Notes under the pieces: model-generated
Databases searched by the model: none
Told to the model about the DNA's origin: nothing
Seen by the model: only the letters and a program-made list of their open reading frames with translations
Shown: positions 1 through 7,220 of the stretch, piece by piece
Position numbering within the stretch: the stretch's first letter is position 1
How the letters are laid out: the number at the start of each line of letters is the position of its first letter
Translations under genes and position numbers: made by a program
Source of the DNA: CAZQQN01 sp964595485
GTDB lineage: Bacteria > Bacteroidota > Bacteroidia > CAILMK01 > CAYYUA01
Reading direction: 5' to 3'
DNA length: 64,000 bases
Assembly (NCBI GenBank): GCA_964595485.1
Contig: CAZQQN010000007.1
Coordinates: forward strand, 25,531 to 89,530

Positions 1-141
1 TTGGTTTCATTTTAAACGGGATTTAAGGCTACTTTCACCAAAATTTTGGTTTGGCTTGGTCATTAGGTTTGACAGTAAGTATTTAAGTAGCAAAGGTAGG
101 ATAAATCTTTAGCCTGAAGAGAGGGCAAATGAAATTAAAAT

Positions 142-176
142 ACCCCAAAAACTGCTTCTTTTACAGTTTTTGGGGT
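142..176 (-). terminator. Hairpin terminator of the TRL-like gene
   Basis: A perfect 13-bp inverted repeat (142-154 with 164-176, 9-nt loop) lies 8 bp beyond the stop codon of the leftward TRL-like gene. On the minus strand the stem is followed by a T/A-rich stretch, as expected for intrinsic termination. Positions 1-134 hold nothing I can assign. One plus-strand frame is open from base 2 to about 112, which could be the tail of an upstream gene but is too short to judge. Confidence 0.7.
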
Positions 177-183
177 GAAATTT

Positions 184-528
184 TTAATTACCATATACAT
201 AAATGGTATAAGAGGAATAAATTCCCAAAATACTGGTGGTTTCATAATCAACATGAGAAATTTCACTGATTCCTGCTGAATTAGCAGCAGTGTTGATACT
301 GGCATCACCAGTTGCAATTATTCCAAGAATGTTAGAGGCAGAGCCTTCACCTACTTTTGATCCAACATTATTGGACGTTGCTGTTACGGGCCCTTTAACA
401 CCTGTATAAATTCCTGCTGGGGGGACAGGTGTATTCATGTTTCCCTGGAGAGCTACGCAACTTGTGAATGTGAAGGCAATTGCCAGTACTAATGCTAAGC
501 CGGTAAGTTTTCTGATAATGTGTGCCAT
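184..528 (-). CDS. TRL-like family lipoprotein
   Basis: This 114-residue protein begins with a charged N-terminus and a hydrophobic stretch ending in the lipobox FTSC, with the acceptor Cys at residue 24, so it should be a lipoprotein. The mature part is Gly/Ala/Ser/Thr-rich: a PPAGIYTGVKGP segment, then a LGIIATGDASIN segment and a second LGIYSSYT segment. This pattern is typical of the TRL-like family (small bacterial lipoproteins named for tRNA-linked loci), whose function is unknown. The gene stands alone, with its own TAnnTTTG box upstream and a strong hairpin downstream. The family call comes from the repeated G-I-x-x-x-G-D-A-S pattern; no enzymatic role can be read from it. Confidence 0.75.
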   Translation of the reverse strand: MAHIIRKLTGLALVLAIAFTFTSCVALQGNMNTPVPPAGIYTGVKGPVTATSNNVGSKVGEGSASNILGIIATGDASINTAANSAGISEISHVDYETTSILGIYSSYTIYVYGN

Positions 529-558
529 AATGCAAGGTTTTTATTTTACAATTCAAGG

Positions 559-566
559 CAAATCTA
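559..566 (-). promoter_or_regulatory. Candidate -7 box for the TRL-like gene
   Basis: Read on the minus strand this is TAGATTTG, a match to the Bacteroidota -7 consensus TAnnTTTG, about 31 nt before the start codon at 528. No TTG -33 element is visible at the usual distance, so only the -7 box supports it. The same octamer occurs in the riboswitch promoter at 17692. Confidence 0.45.
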
Positions 567-803
567 AGAAGTTTTAGCATTTTTTAAAATGTGTTTTATA
601 TAAAAGTGGTTTTTTTGGTATTAAATGAGAGAAATTGCTTTTTCTACACGTTGTAAGTTAGCAATTGCATCGGAATATTTTATAAGAAAGTTGGGCAACT
701 TGTGTAAATTTGGTCAATAAATGTTTCATAAAATCAATTAATTGCGCGTATGCATGAATTTTTTACCAGTTAGTGGCTTTTAAGAGATCACTCAAAAACG
801 CTT

Positions 804-823
804 CTGACTTGTCAAACTGTCAG
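804..823. promoter_or_regulatory. Inverted repeat upstream of htpG, possible operator
   Basis: The segment starts with CTGAC and ends with GTCAG, and contains two direct copies of TGTCA (810-814 and 818-822). It lies 64 bp upstream of htpG. A second, looser pair (AATTGG at 830-835, CCAATT at 848-853) follows. No CIRCE element or good TAnnTTTG box is present. The rest of the 529-886 gap is AT-rich and shows no gene. A role in heat-shock control is a guess from position alone. Confidence 0.3.
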
Positions 824-886
824 ACTCTTAATTGGCAAGGTTGTTGACCAATTGGAAAGAAACCGTCAAAAAATTAGACAAAAACT

Positions 887-2707
887 ATGAAACAAGGGAA
901 TCTAGGGGTTCAAACTGAGAATGTACTTCCGATTATCAAGCGTTTTCTCTACTCCGATCAGGAAATTTTCTTGAGGGAATTGGCATCGAATGCAGTAGAT
1001 GCAACCCAAAAGATGCAAACAATCGCCAATAGCGGGGAATATGAAAAAGATCTCGGTGACCTTACCATTAAGGTTCAATTAGATTCTGAAAATGGCACAT
1101 TGTCTATAATAGACCGTGGTATTGGTATGACCGAGGATGAGGTGGTGAAATATATCAATGAGATCGCTTTTTCCAGTGCCGGTGAATTCATGGAACAATT
1201 CCAGAATGAACAGGAAAAAGGGCAAATAATCGGGAAATTCGGACTTGGCTTTTATTCCGCTTTTATGGTAGCTGACCAGGTAGAGATTAATACTTTATCT
1301 TACCAAGAAGGGGCGCAACCAGTAAAATGGACGGGGACCGGCGAATCTACCTATCAAATTGACGAAGCCGAGAAGGAAGACCGGGGTACAGAAATTAAAT
1401 TACATATTTCAGAAGATGCTAAGGAGTATCTGGAAAAAGAAAGAATCAAAAATCTCCTGAGTAAGTATTGCGGATTCATGCCGATTGATATTGAGTTCGA
1501 TGGGGAGGTTATCAATGACACCAACCCCATTTGGCTTCAGAATCCATCGGAATTAACAGCCCAGAATTACAAGGATTTTTACCAGAAACTTTATCCCGGT
1601 TCGCAGCCGCCTTTATTCTGGATCCACCTCAATGTGGATTACCCATTTAACCTTACCGGAATTCTTTATTTCCCAAAATTGACCTCTGGTTTGGAAGGTC
1701 AGCGCAATAAAATCCAACTTTACAGTAACCAGGTTTATGTGACGGATGCTGTAGATGATATTGTCCCTGAATTCCTGACGCTTTTACATGGGGTAATGGA
1801 TTCTCCGGATATCCCTTTGAATGTTTCAAGGAGCCACTTGCAGGCTGATAGCAATGTTAAGAAAATTAGTAATTACATTGTAAAAAAAGTGTCTGAAAAG
1901 CTGGAAAGCCTGTTTAATGAGGACCGTAAAGAATATGAAGACAAGTGGAATGACATTCACGTATTCCTCAAATATGGTTACTTAACTAACGATAAATTTA
2001 AGGAAAAGGCCAAGAACTTTATACTTTTGAGTAATGTGGATGGTAAACGATCAACCATTGAGGAATACAAAGAAAATATTAAAGACCTTCAAACGGATAA
2101 GGATGGTAAGCTGGTTTTCCTTTACACGACTGATAAAGAAAGTCAGCATACTTACATAGAAGCTGCTAAGAAACGGGAATATGATGTATTAGAGCTTGAT
2201 CATCCAATAGATAGTCATTTTATCCAAACTTTAGAAGGAGAAGAGGAGAATATATCGATTAAGCGGGTTGATTCCGATACCCTGGATAAATTGATCGATA
2301 AGGGTGAGCACACCGAATCAGCGCTTAGCGAAGATCAACAGAATCAGTTAAAGGAAGTGTACCAAAAAGTTATCAATGATGAACAGGCCAATGTGGAGGC
2401 TGAAGCCCTTTCACCGGATGATCCGCCCCTTGTGATCACGCAGGGCGAATTCGAGCGCCGGATGAAGGAAATGTCCCAGCTGAGCGGGATGGATATGAGC
2501 CAGATGCCCACCAGCTTGAATGTGAAGATCAATACCAATCATTCCCTTGCCAATAAAATGTTGGTTGAGCCGGATGAAAATAATAAAGAACTTTTTGCCA
2601 AAGAGGCTTATGATCTGGCCCGCTTATCCCAGGGAACGTTGAAAGGTGAAGACCTGAGCGAATTTGTCAACAGGACTTTGTCCCTCATGGATCAGCAAAA
2701 GCAGTAA
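887..2707 (+). CDS. htpG: Molecular chaperone HtpG (bacterial Hsp90)
   Basis: A 606-residue Hsp90-family ATP-dependent chaperone of the cytoplasm. The N-terminal Bergerat ATPase fold is clear: ELASNAVDA (helix with the catalytic Glu and Mg-binding Asn, residues about 28-36), DRGIGM (ATP-lid Asp) and GKFGLGFYS (glycine-rich loop). The middle domain carries the catalytic-loop Arg region (NVSRSHLQ, about residue 315). The C-terminal dimerisation domain is present, with no eukaryotic MEEVD tail. Length matches Bacteroidota HtpG. The ATG at 887 gives the conserved start KQGNLGVQTENVLPI. The gene is monocistronic with a strong terminator behind it. Inverted repeats upstream may reflect stress regulation. 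Confidence 0.97.
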   Translation: MKQGNLGVQTENVLPIIKRFLYSDQEIFLRELASNAVDATQKMQTIANSGEYEKDLGDLTIKVQLDSENGTLSIIDRGIGMTEDEVVKYINEIAFSSAGEFMEQFQNEQEKGQIIGKFGLGFYSAFMVADQVEINTLSYQEGAQPVKWTGTGESTYQIDEAEKEDRGTEIKLHISEDAKEYLEKERIKNLLSKYCGFMPIDIEFDGEVINDTNPIWLQNPSELTAQNYKDFYQKLYPGSQPPLFWIHLNVDYPFNLTGILYFPKLTSGLEGQRNKIQLYSNQVYVTDAVDDIVPEFLTLLHGVMDSPDIPLNVSRSHLQADSNVKKISNYIVKKVSEKLESLFNEDRKEYEDKWNDIHVFLKYGYLTNDKFKEKAKNFILLSNVDGKRSTIEEYKENIKDLQTDKDGKLVFLYTTDKESQHTYIEAAKKREYDVLELDHPIDSHFIQTLEGEEENISIKRVDSDTLDKLIDKGEHTESALSEDQQNQLKEVYQKVINDEQANVEAEALSPDDPPLVITQGEFERRMKEMSQLSGMDMSQMPTSLNVKINTNHSLANKMLVEPDENNKELFAKEAYDLARLSQGTLKGEDLSEFVNRTLSLMDQQKQ

Positions 2708-2762
2708 CGTTTTGAGAAATTCTGCGTAGCTTCCAAGCAAATTGGCTTAATGCCAGAAAGTT

Positions 2763-2793
2763 AAAACCCGGTTATCCAATAACCGGGTTTTTT
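2763..2793 (+). terminator. Rho-independent terminator after htpG
   Basis: The two arms (2763-2775 and 2779-2791) form an almost perfect A/T-flanked GC stem around a 3-nt loop, followed by a run of T. It lies 55 bp after the htpG stop and separates htpG from the aminotransferase gene. Confidence 0.9.
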
Positions 2794-2890
2794 AATTTCA
2801 AAAGATTTCTGAATCATTGTTTTAGCTCGTTTTAATCAATAAATTTGACTGGTAGTTTAAAGCCTAAGGAATCATGAAACTCGTTTTGCT

Positions 2891-4048
2891 ATGACCAATA
2901 CCCAAAGTTCTTTCTCCAGTAAGTTACCAGGTATTAAAAAGAGTATTTTTTCAGAGATGTCTGCGCTGGCTAATGAGCACCAGGCCATCAATCTTTCTCA
3001 GGGTTTTCCGGATTTTAATTGCCCCGATGAATTAATAGACCGTGTAACGCATTACATGAAAGAGGGCTATAATCAATACCCGCCGATGCCTGGTGTATAC
3101 TCTTTAAAGGAAAAGATCGCTGAAAAAGTGAAAGCGCTGTACGGTACTGAATATGACCCGGACAAGGAGATTACTATCACAGCTGGTGCTACACAGGGGC
3201 TACATTGCGCTATATCTACCCTTGTGCGGGAACATGATGAGGTGATCATCATTGAACCGGCTTATGATGCCTATTTGCCTTCTATTCTACTGAATAAGGG
3301 TACACCTAAATACCTTCAGCTTGATCCGCCTGATTTCAAGATAAACTGGGACCAGGTTAAGAAACTGATCACGTACCGTACGCGGGCTATCCTTATTAAT
3401 ACACCGCACAACCCATCTGGTATGGTGATGGGTAAAAATGACATGGAGCAACTGGAAAAAATCGCTGCTAACTATGACATTTTTATCATAAGCGATGAGG
3501 TTTATGAACACATGGTTTTTGATGGGAATGAGCACCAAAGTATCTGCCGGTATCCTAACATTAGGCAAAATGCCTTTGGCGTTTTTTCCTTTGGTAAGAC
3601 TTATCACACAACAGGCTGGAAAATCGGGTATGTTTTGGCTCCGGAGCATTTGACCCAAGAATTCCGGAAGGTTTTTCAATATGTTATGTTTGGTGTTTCC
3701 ACCCCCATGCAGTATGCCTATGCAGATTACCTGGAGTACAAAGATCATTACCTGGATCTAAATGATTTTTACCAGGCAAAACGTGACTACTTCAGGGAAT
3801 TGATTAAAGACTCCCGTTTTAAAATACTCCCCGCTGATGGAACATATTTCCAATGTGTTGATTTTAGCCATATTTCTGATGAGAGCGATGTGGATTTTTG
3901 CAAGCGCTTAATAACTGAATATGGTGTTGCAGCAGTTCCCTTATCTGTTTTTTACCATGAGGGCATTGATAATCAAATCATCCGGTTCTGCTTTGCTAAA
4001 CAGGAATCAACCCTCAAAAAAGCAGGAGATATTTTATGCAAGATCTAA
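2891..4048 (+). CDS. PLP-dependent aminotransferase, methionine/kynurenine aminotransferase type (YbdL-like)
   Basis: A 385-residue class I/II (fold type I) aminotransferase. Visible features are the N-terminal INLSQGFPDF motif, NQYPPMPG, the cofactor-contact stretch ITAGATQGL, NTPHNPSG, ISDEVYEH (the Asp contacting the pyridine nitrogen) and the PLP-lysine motif SFGKTYHTTGWKIGY around residue 235. These match the YbdL/KAT-II-like subgroup, which transaminates methionine and glutamine with 2-oxo acids. The next gene overlaps it by 13 bp and encodes an omega-amidase-type nitrilase, the usual partner that removes the alpha-ketoglutaramate or ketosuccinamate formed. The pair therefore probably salvages methionine or transaminates glutamine. 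A six-codon reading frame (2874-2894) ends by overlapping this ATG. Confidence 0.85.
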   Translation: MTNTQSSFSSKLPGIKKSIFSEMSALANEHQAINLSQGFPDFNCPDELIDRVTHYMKEGYNQYPPMPGVYSLKEKIAEKVKALYGTEYDPDKEITITAGATQGLHCAISTLVREHDEVIIIEPAYDAYLPSILLNKGTPKYLQLDPPDFKINWDQVKKLITYRTRAILINTPHNPSGMVMGKNDMEQLEKIAANYDIFIISDEVYEHMVFDGNEHQSICRYPNIRQNAFGVFSFGKTYHTTGWKIGYVLAPEHLTQEFRKVFQYVMFGVSTPMQYAYADYLEYKDHYLDLNDFYQAKRDYFRELIKDSRFKILPADGTYFQCVDFSHISDESDVDFCKRLITEYGVAAVPLSVFYHEGIDNQIIRFCFAKQESTLKKAGDILCKI

Positions 4049-4806
4049 ATGTTTCATTGGTACAACCTGATATAGCATGGGAAAATAAAAGTGCTAACCT
4101 TGAAAAGTATGACAACCTTCTGAAGGAGGTCATAAACCCTGATGTTGTTGTTCTCCCGGAAATGTTCAATACAGGATTTTCTATGAAAGCACCCGACCTG
4201 GCAGAATCAATGGATGGCCAATCAATAGAGTGGCTGGCAGAAAAAGCCAAAAGATTACAGTCCGTTGTTATGGGGAGTCTCATTATAGAAGAGAGAGGAA
4301 ACTATTATAACCGTTTAGTTTGGATGCAACCGGATGGACAAAGGCATACCTACGATAAGCGCCACCTATTTTCCATGACCGAAGAACCCAAATATTTTAC
4401 CCCCGGCAAAGCTAAATTAATTGTTGAATGGAAAGGGTGGAAAATATGCCCCATGGTTTGCTTTGATCTTCGTTTTCCCGTTTGGATCAGGAACGCTGAG
4501 GAATATGATTGTTTCATTGTGAACGCCAACTGGCCTGAAAGGCGAAGTAATCATTGGCGAACATTCCTGCAGTCAAGAGCTATAGAAAACCAGGTATATT
4601 GCATTGGCGTTAACCGTGTAGGAAAAGATGGCAATGAAGTTTACTTCTGTGGCGATTCAATGGTTGTTGACCCATTAGGAGAACCGAGGGTTCATACAAA
4701 ACACAGCGAGCAGGTGCTGAATTATACGCTTGATTACGAAGAAATAAGAAAAATCAGGCGCTACATGCCTTTTTTAAAAGAGCGAGACCAGTTCAATCTT
4801 TTGTAA
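4036..4806 (+). CDS. Omega-amidase, nitrilase superfamily (YafV/Nit2-like)
   Basis: A 256-residue carbon-nitrogen hydrolase. The catalytic triad is visible: Glu42 in VLPEMFNTGF, Lys108 in YDKRHLFSM and Cys142 in CPMVCFDLRFPVW. The family hydrolyses the amide of 2-oxo acids such as alpha-ketoglutaramate. The coding start lies inside the preceding aminotransferase gene (13-bp overlap), so the two are translationally coupled and likely act in sequence, pulling the reversible transamination forward. Length is normal. It ends 9 bp from the stop of the opposing DUF4369 gene, with no clear hairpin between them. Confidence 0.9.
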   Translation: MQDLNVSLVQPDIAWENKSANLEKYDNLLKEVINPDVVVLPEMFNTGFSMKAPDLAESMDGQSIEWLAEKAKRLQSVVMGSLIIEERGNYYNRLVWMQPDGQRHTYDKRHLFSMTEEPKYFTPGKAKLIVEWKGWKICPMVCFDLRFPVWIRNAEEYDCFIVNANWPERRSNHWRTFLQSRAIENQVYCIGVNRVGKDGNEVYFCGDSMVVDPLGEPRVHTKHSEQVLNYTLDYEEIRKIRRYMPFLKERDQFNLL

Positions 4807-4815
4807 TTTCAGCTA

Positions 4816-5715
4816 TTAATCGAGCCACTTTTCTTTTTCTTCTGGGTGGTTATTTAAATACGTTTCGGTTTTATTGATTTTTTTCTCCAGGCTTTTTACA
4901 AATGTACTCCTGGGATATTTGTCCTTATAATCTCTTAATAGTTTTTTGAAAAAATCCAGGTCCCTGAAGAGTTGAATTCTAACGGCTATTATGGGAGCTG
5001 CGATTGATTTGTCGTCCCAGGCTTTTTTAACAATTGATTTCAAAGCCTTGAACTTCTGTTTTTTTGTTCGCTTATTCAGTTTATTCAGCTTTTCCCGGAG
5101 TTTTCTGCGTTTCTGGGTATTTTCTTCGTTATCAATAGCCTTCTTGAGTGAGTCATCCATTTTATTGAACTTCTCAAGTTTTTTGTAAAGCGTTTTCAGG
5201 TACCGGGTATCTTTAGCCCCGTCACCCTCTACCGTGTAATCACCTATGTTATCTATGTCAGTTTCTACGTGAAGAACACCCCCGGTTAATACAACATGAA
5301 AGGATTGACTTGGGAGACGGACTTGGTAAAGGCCTGGACGAGGTATTTTACCACCAAACCGAAAGCGGCCCTGTTGATTAACAACGCTGGTAGCCACAGG
5401 ATTTACATCCGCGCCAATTCCCAGTTTATCCAGAATAACCTCGGAATCACCACCCCCTTCAATGACTCCCTGCAAAATAAAGTTTAGACTATCACCGCTT
5501 TTACCTGGGGTTTCACTCTTAGCTTTCTCAATGAGTTGGGTTTCATTTTCACTGGATTTTATATCCGTTTCTTGATTACTTGATTGTTTTGCCTCTTTGT
5601 TGCTATTGGATTTCACCTCATCATTGCTATTTCCTGAATTGGTTTTTTGTTTATCCTGGCACATTACCATAACCGGCAATAGCAAAAGGGATACATAGAA
5701 GGCTGTTTTTCGCAT
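4816..5715 (-). CDS. DUF4369-type lipoprotein
   Basis: A 299-residue exported protein. The N-terminus (RKTAFYVSLLLLPVMVMC) is a signal peptide with a probable lipobox ending at Cys19. It is followed by a low-complexity Ser/Asn/Lys/Glu linker (residues 20-75) and a beta-sandwich region (about 78-165) with the pattern FILQGVIEGG, QGRFRFGGKIPRPGLYQVRL and GDYTVEGDG, typical of DUF4369. That domain usually sits at the N-terminus of thioredoxin-like lipoproteins of Bacteroidota. Here no thioredoxin domain follows. The rest is a Lys-rich helical tail of about 130 residues, so this is a truncated or stand-alone version. It starts only 2 bp after the stop of gatB, so it probably lies downstream of gatB in one transcript. 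Function unknown. Confidence 0.65.
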   Translation of the reverse strand: MRKTAFYVSLLLLPVMVMCQDKQKTNSGNSNDEVKSNSNKEAKQSSNQETDIKSSENETQLIEKAKSETPGKSGDSLNFILQGVIEGGGDSEVILDKLGIGADVNPVATSVVNQQGRFRFGGKIPRPGLYQVRLPSQSFHVVLTGGVLHVETDIDNIGDYTVEGDGAKDTRYLKTLYKKLEKFNKMDDSLKKAIDNEENTQKRRKLREKLNKLNKRTKKQKFKALKSIVKKAWDDKSIAAPIIAVRIQLFRDLDFFKKLLRDYKDKYPRSTFVKSLEKKINKTETYLNNHPEEKEKWLD

Positions 5716-5717
5716 AA

Positions 5718-7181
5718 CTAAACATTTGTTTTTGACAATTCTTCTTCGAGCATATTATTCACTTTTTTAGGCTCAGCTTTACCTTGCGATTTTTTCATGA
5801 TTTGACCCACAAAAAAGCCAATAAGCCCGGTTTTACCATTCTGGTACTCTTCCACTTTTTGGGGATTGTTCTGAATGACCTCATTTACAAGCCCTTTCAA
5901 GAAATCGTCATCGCTTACTTGTATCAAATTAAGCTCATTAGCAAGGGTTTCCGGATCCTTTCCTGGTTGTTTGATCTGTTCATCGAACAACGTATTGGAA
6001 GCCATGGAAAAATTGAGCTTATCTTCCTGGATCATTCCTATAATTTTGGCAATTTGTTCAGGGGTTAGCGGGAAATCTTCCATATGGACAGCGTTCTCAT
6101 TTAAATAAGAACGAATTGGCCCAATCATCCAATTGGTAGCGGCTTTATAGTCATCGCAATGTTTAAGTATGGCTTCAAAGTACTCTGAAAAAGCTTTTTC
6201 AGAAGCCAGTAAGTTGGCATCATAAGGCTTTAAGCCGAAATTTTCCCGGTATTTGTGCTCTCTTTCTCTGGGTAATTCGGGAAGTTGGCTTTTGAGTTCA
6301 TCCAGGTCACTCTGCGTTAAAACAAACGGGGGTATGTCAGGATCCGGGAAGTAACGGTAATCTTCAGCCATTTCCTTGGTCCTCATTTCGAATGTTTTAT
6401 TGTTCACCGGATCATAGCCCAGCGTAGCATGTTGAACTGCTTTTCCCTCCTCAATCATATCAACCTGTCTTTTAAATTCATAGTCCAAAGCTTTCTGAAC
6501 ATTACGAAAGCTATTAAGATTTTTAATCTCGACTTTGGTACCAAAGGCTGACGCATCGTTTTTCATGACAGAAATATTAACGTCACAACGGAGACTACCT
6601 TCTTCCATATTACCGTCACAGATTCCTAAATAACGTACTATTTTACGGATCTCTACGAGATAATGATAAGCTTCAAGCGGGTAATTGATGTCAGGCTTAC
6701 TCACTGTTTCTATGAGTGGTACACCAGCCCGGTTCAAGTCTACCAGTGAATAAAATGGGTCTAAATCGTGAATGCTTTTACCGGAATCTTCTTCCAAAAT
6801 GATCTTTTCAATACCTACGTTTTTATCATTCCCTTCAATATCGGGTATGGTTAAGTAACCATCTGTACACAAAGGTGTTGTGTACTGGGTAATTTGGTAT
6901 CCTTTGGGTAAGTCCGGGTAAAAGTAATTCTTGCGGGCAAAATGGGTTTCCTTATTGATGTCCGAATTAGTCGCCAAACCCATTTTAAGTGCATAATGCA
7001 ATGCCCCTTTATTTGGCTTAGGCAATGTGCCGGGATGACCAAGGGAAACAGGACTAACCTGGGTATTGGGTTCGCTACCGTATTCGTATGGGTCTTCTGA
7101 AAATTGCTTGCTGTTAGTCAAAAGCTGGGCGTGAACCTCTAATCCAATGACCGCTTTGTATTCATTATAGGGTGACTCCAT
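5718..7181 (-). CDS. gatB: Asp-tRNA(Asn)/Glu-tRNA(Gln) amidotransferase subunit B
   Basis: A 487-residue GatB, the tRNA-binding and kinase subunit of the GatCAB complex, which converts mischarged Glu-tRNA-Gln or Asp-tRNA-Asn to the amidated form. Diagnostic motifs are IGLEVHAQL at the N-terminus, the QITQYTTPLCTDG stretch, KIILEEDSGKS, DLNRAGVPLIE, EEGSLRCDVNISV and RYFPDPDIPP. The C-terminal helical and YqeY-like domains (from about residue 300) are complete, ending in FFVGQIMKKSQGKA. The adjacent DUF4369 gene starts 2 bp beyond its end. gatA and gatC are not in this window. The next gene upstream, 39 bp away, is alaS on the same strand. Confidence 0.96.
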   Translation of the reverse strand: MESPYNEYKAVIGLEVHAQLLTNSKQFSEDPYEYGSEPNTQVSPVSLGHPGTLPKPNKGALHYALKMGLATNSDINKETHFARKNYFYPDLPKGYQITQYTTPLCTDGYLTIPDIEGNDKNVGIEKIILEEDSGKSIHDLDPFYSLVDLNRAGVPLIETVSKPDINYPLEAYHYLVEIRKIVRYLGICDGNMEEGSLRCDVNISVMKNDASAFGTKVEIKNLNSFRNVQKALDYEFKRQVDMIEEGKAVQHATLGYDPVNNKTFEMRTKEMAEDYRYFPDPDIPPFVLTQSDLDELKSQLPELPREREHKYRENFGLKPYDANLLASEKAFSEYFEAILKHCDDYKAATNWMIGPIRSYLNENAVHMEDFPLTPEQIAKIIGMIQEDKLNFSMASNTLFDEQIKQPGKDPETLANELNLIQVSDDDFLKGLVNEVIQNNPQKVEEYQNGKTGLIGFFVGQIMKKSQGKAEPKKVNNMLEEELSKTNV

Positions 7182-7220
7182 AATGTTTTGGCTTAAAAAT
7201 TTTTGAATGCTATTGCCAAC

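Noticed and set aside
37..50. 14-bp palindrome ACCAAAATTTTGGT near the left edge
   Set aside because: A similar run occurs at 9892-9906 but both are AT-rich and flanking sequences differ; treated as chance.
3287..3748. 153-codon open frame antisense to the aminotransferase
   Set aside because: Fully contained in a well-supported gene; composition is a reverse-frame artefact.
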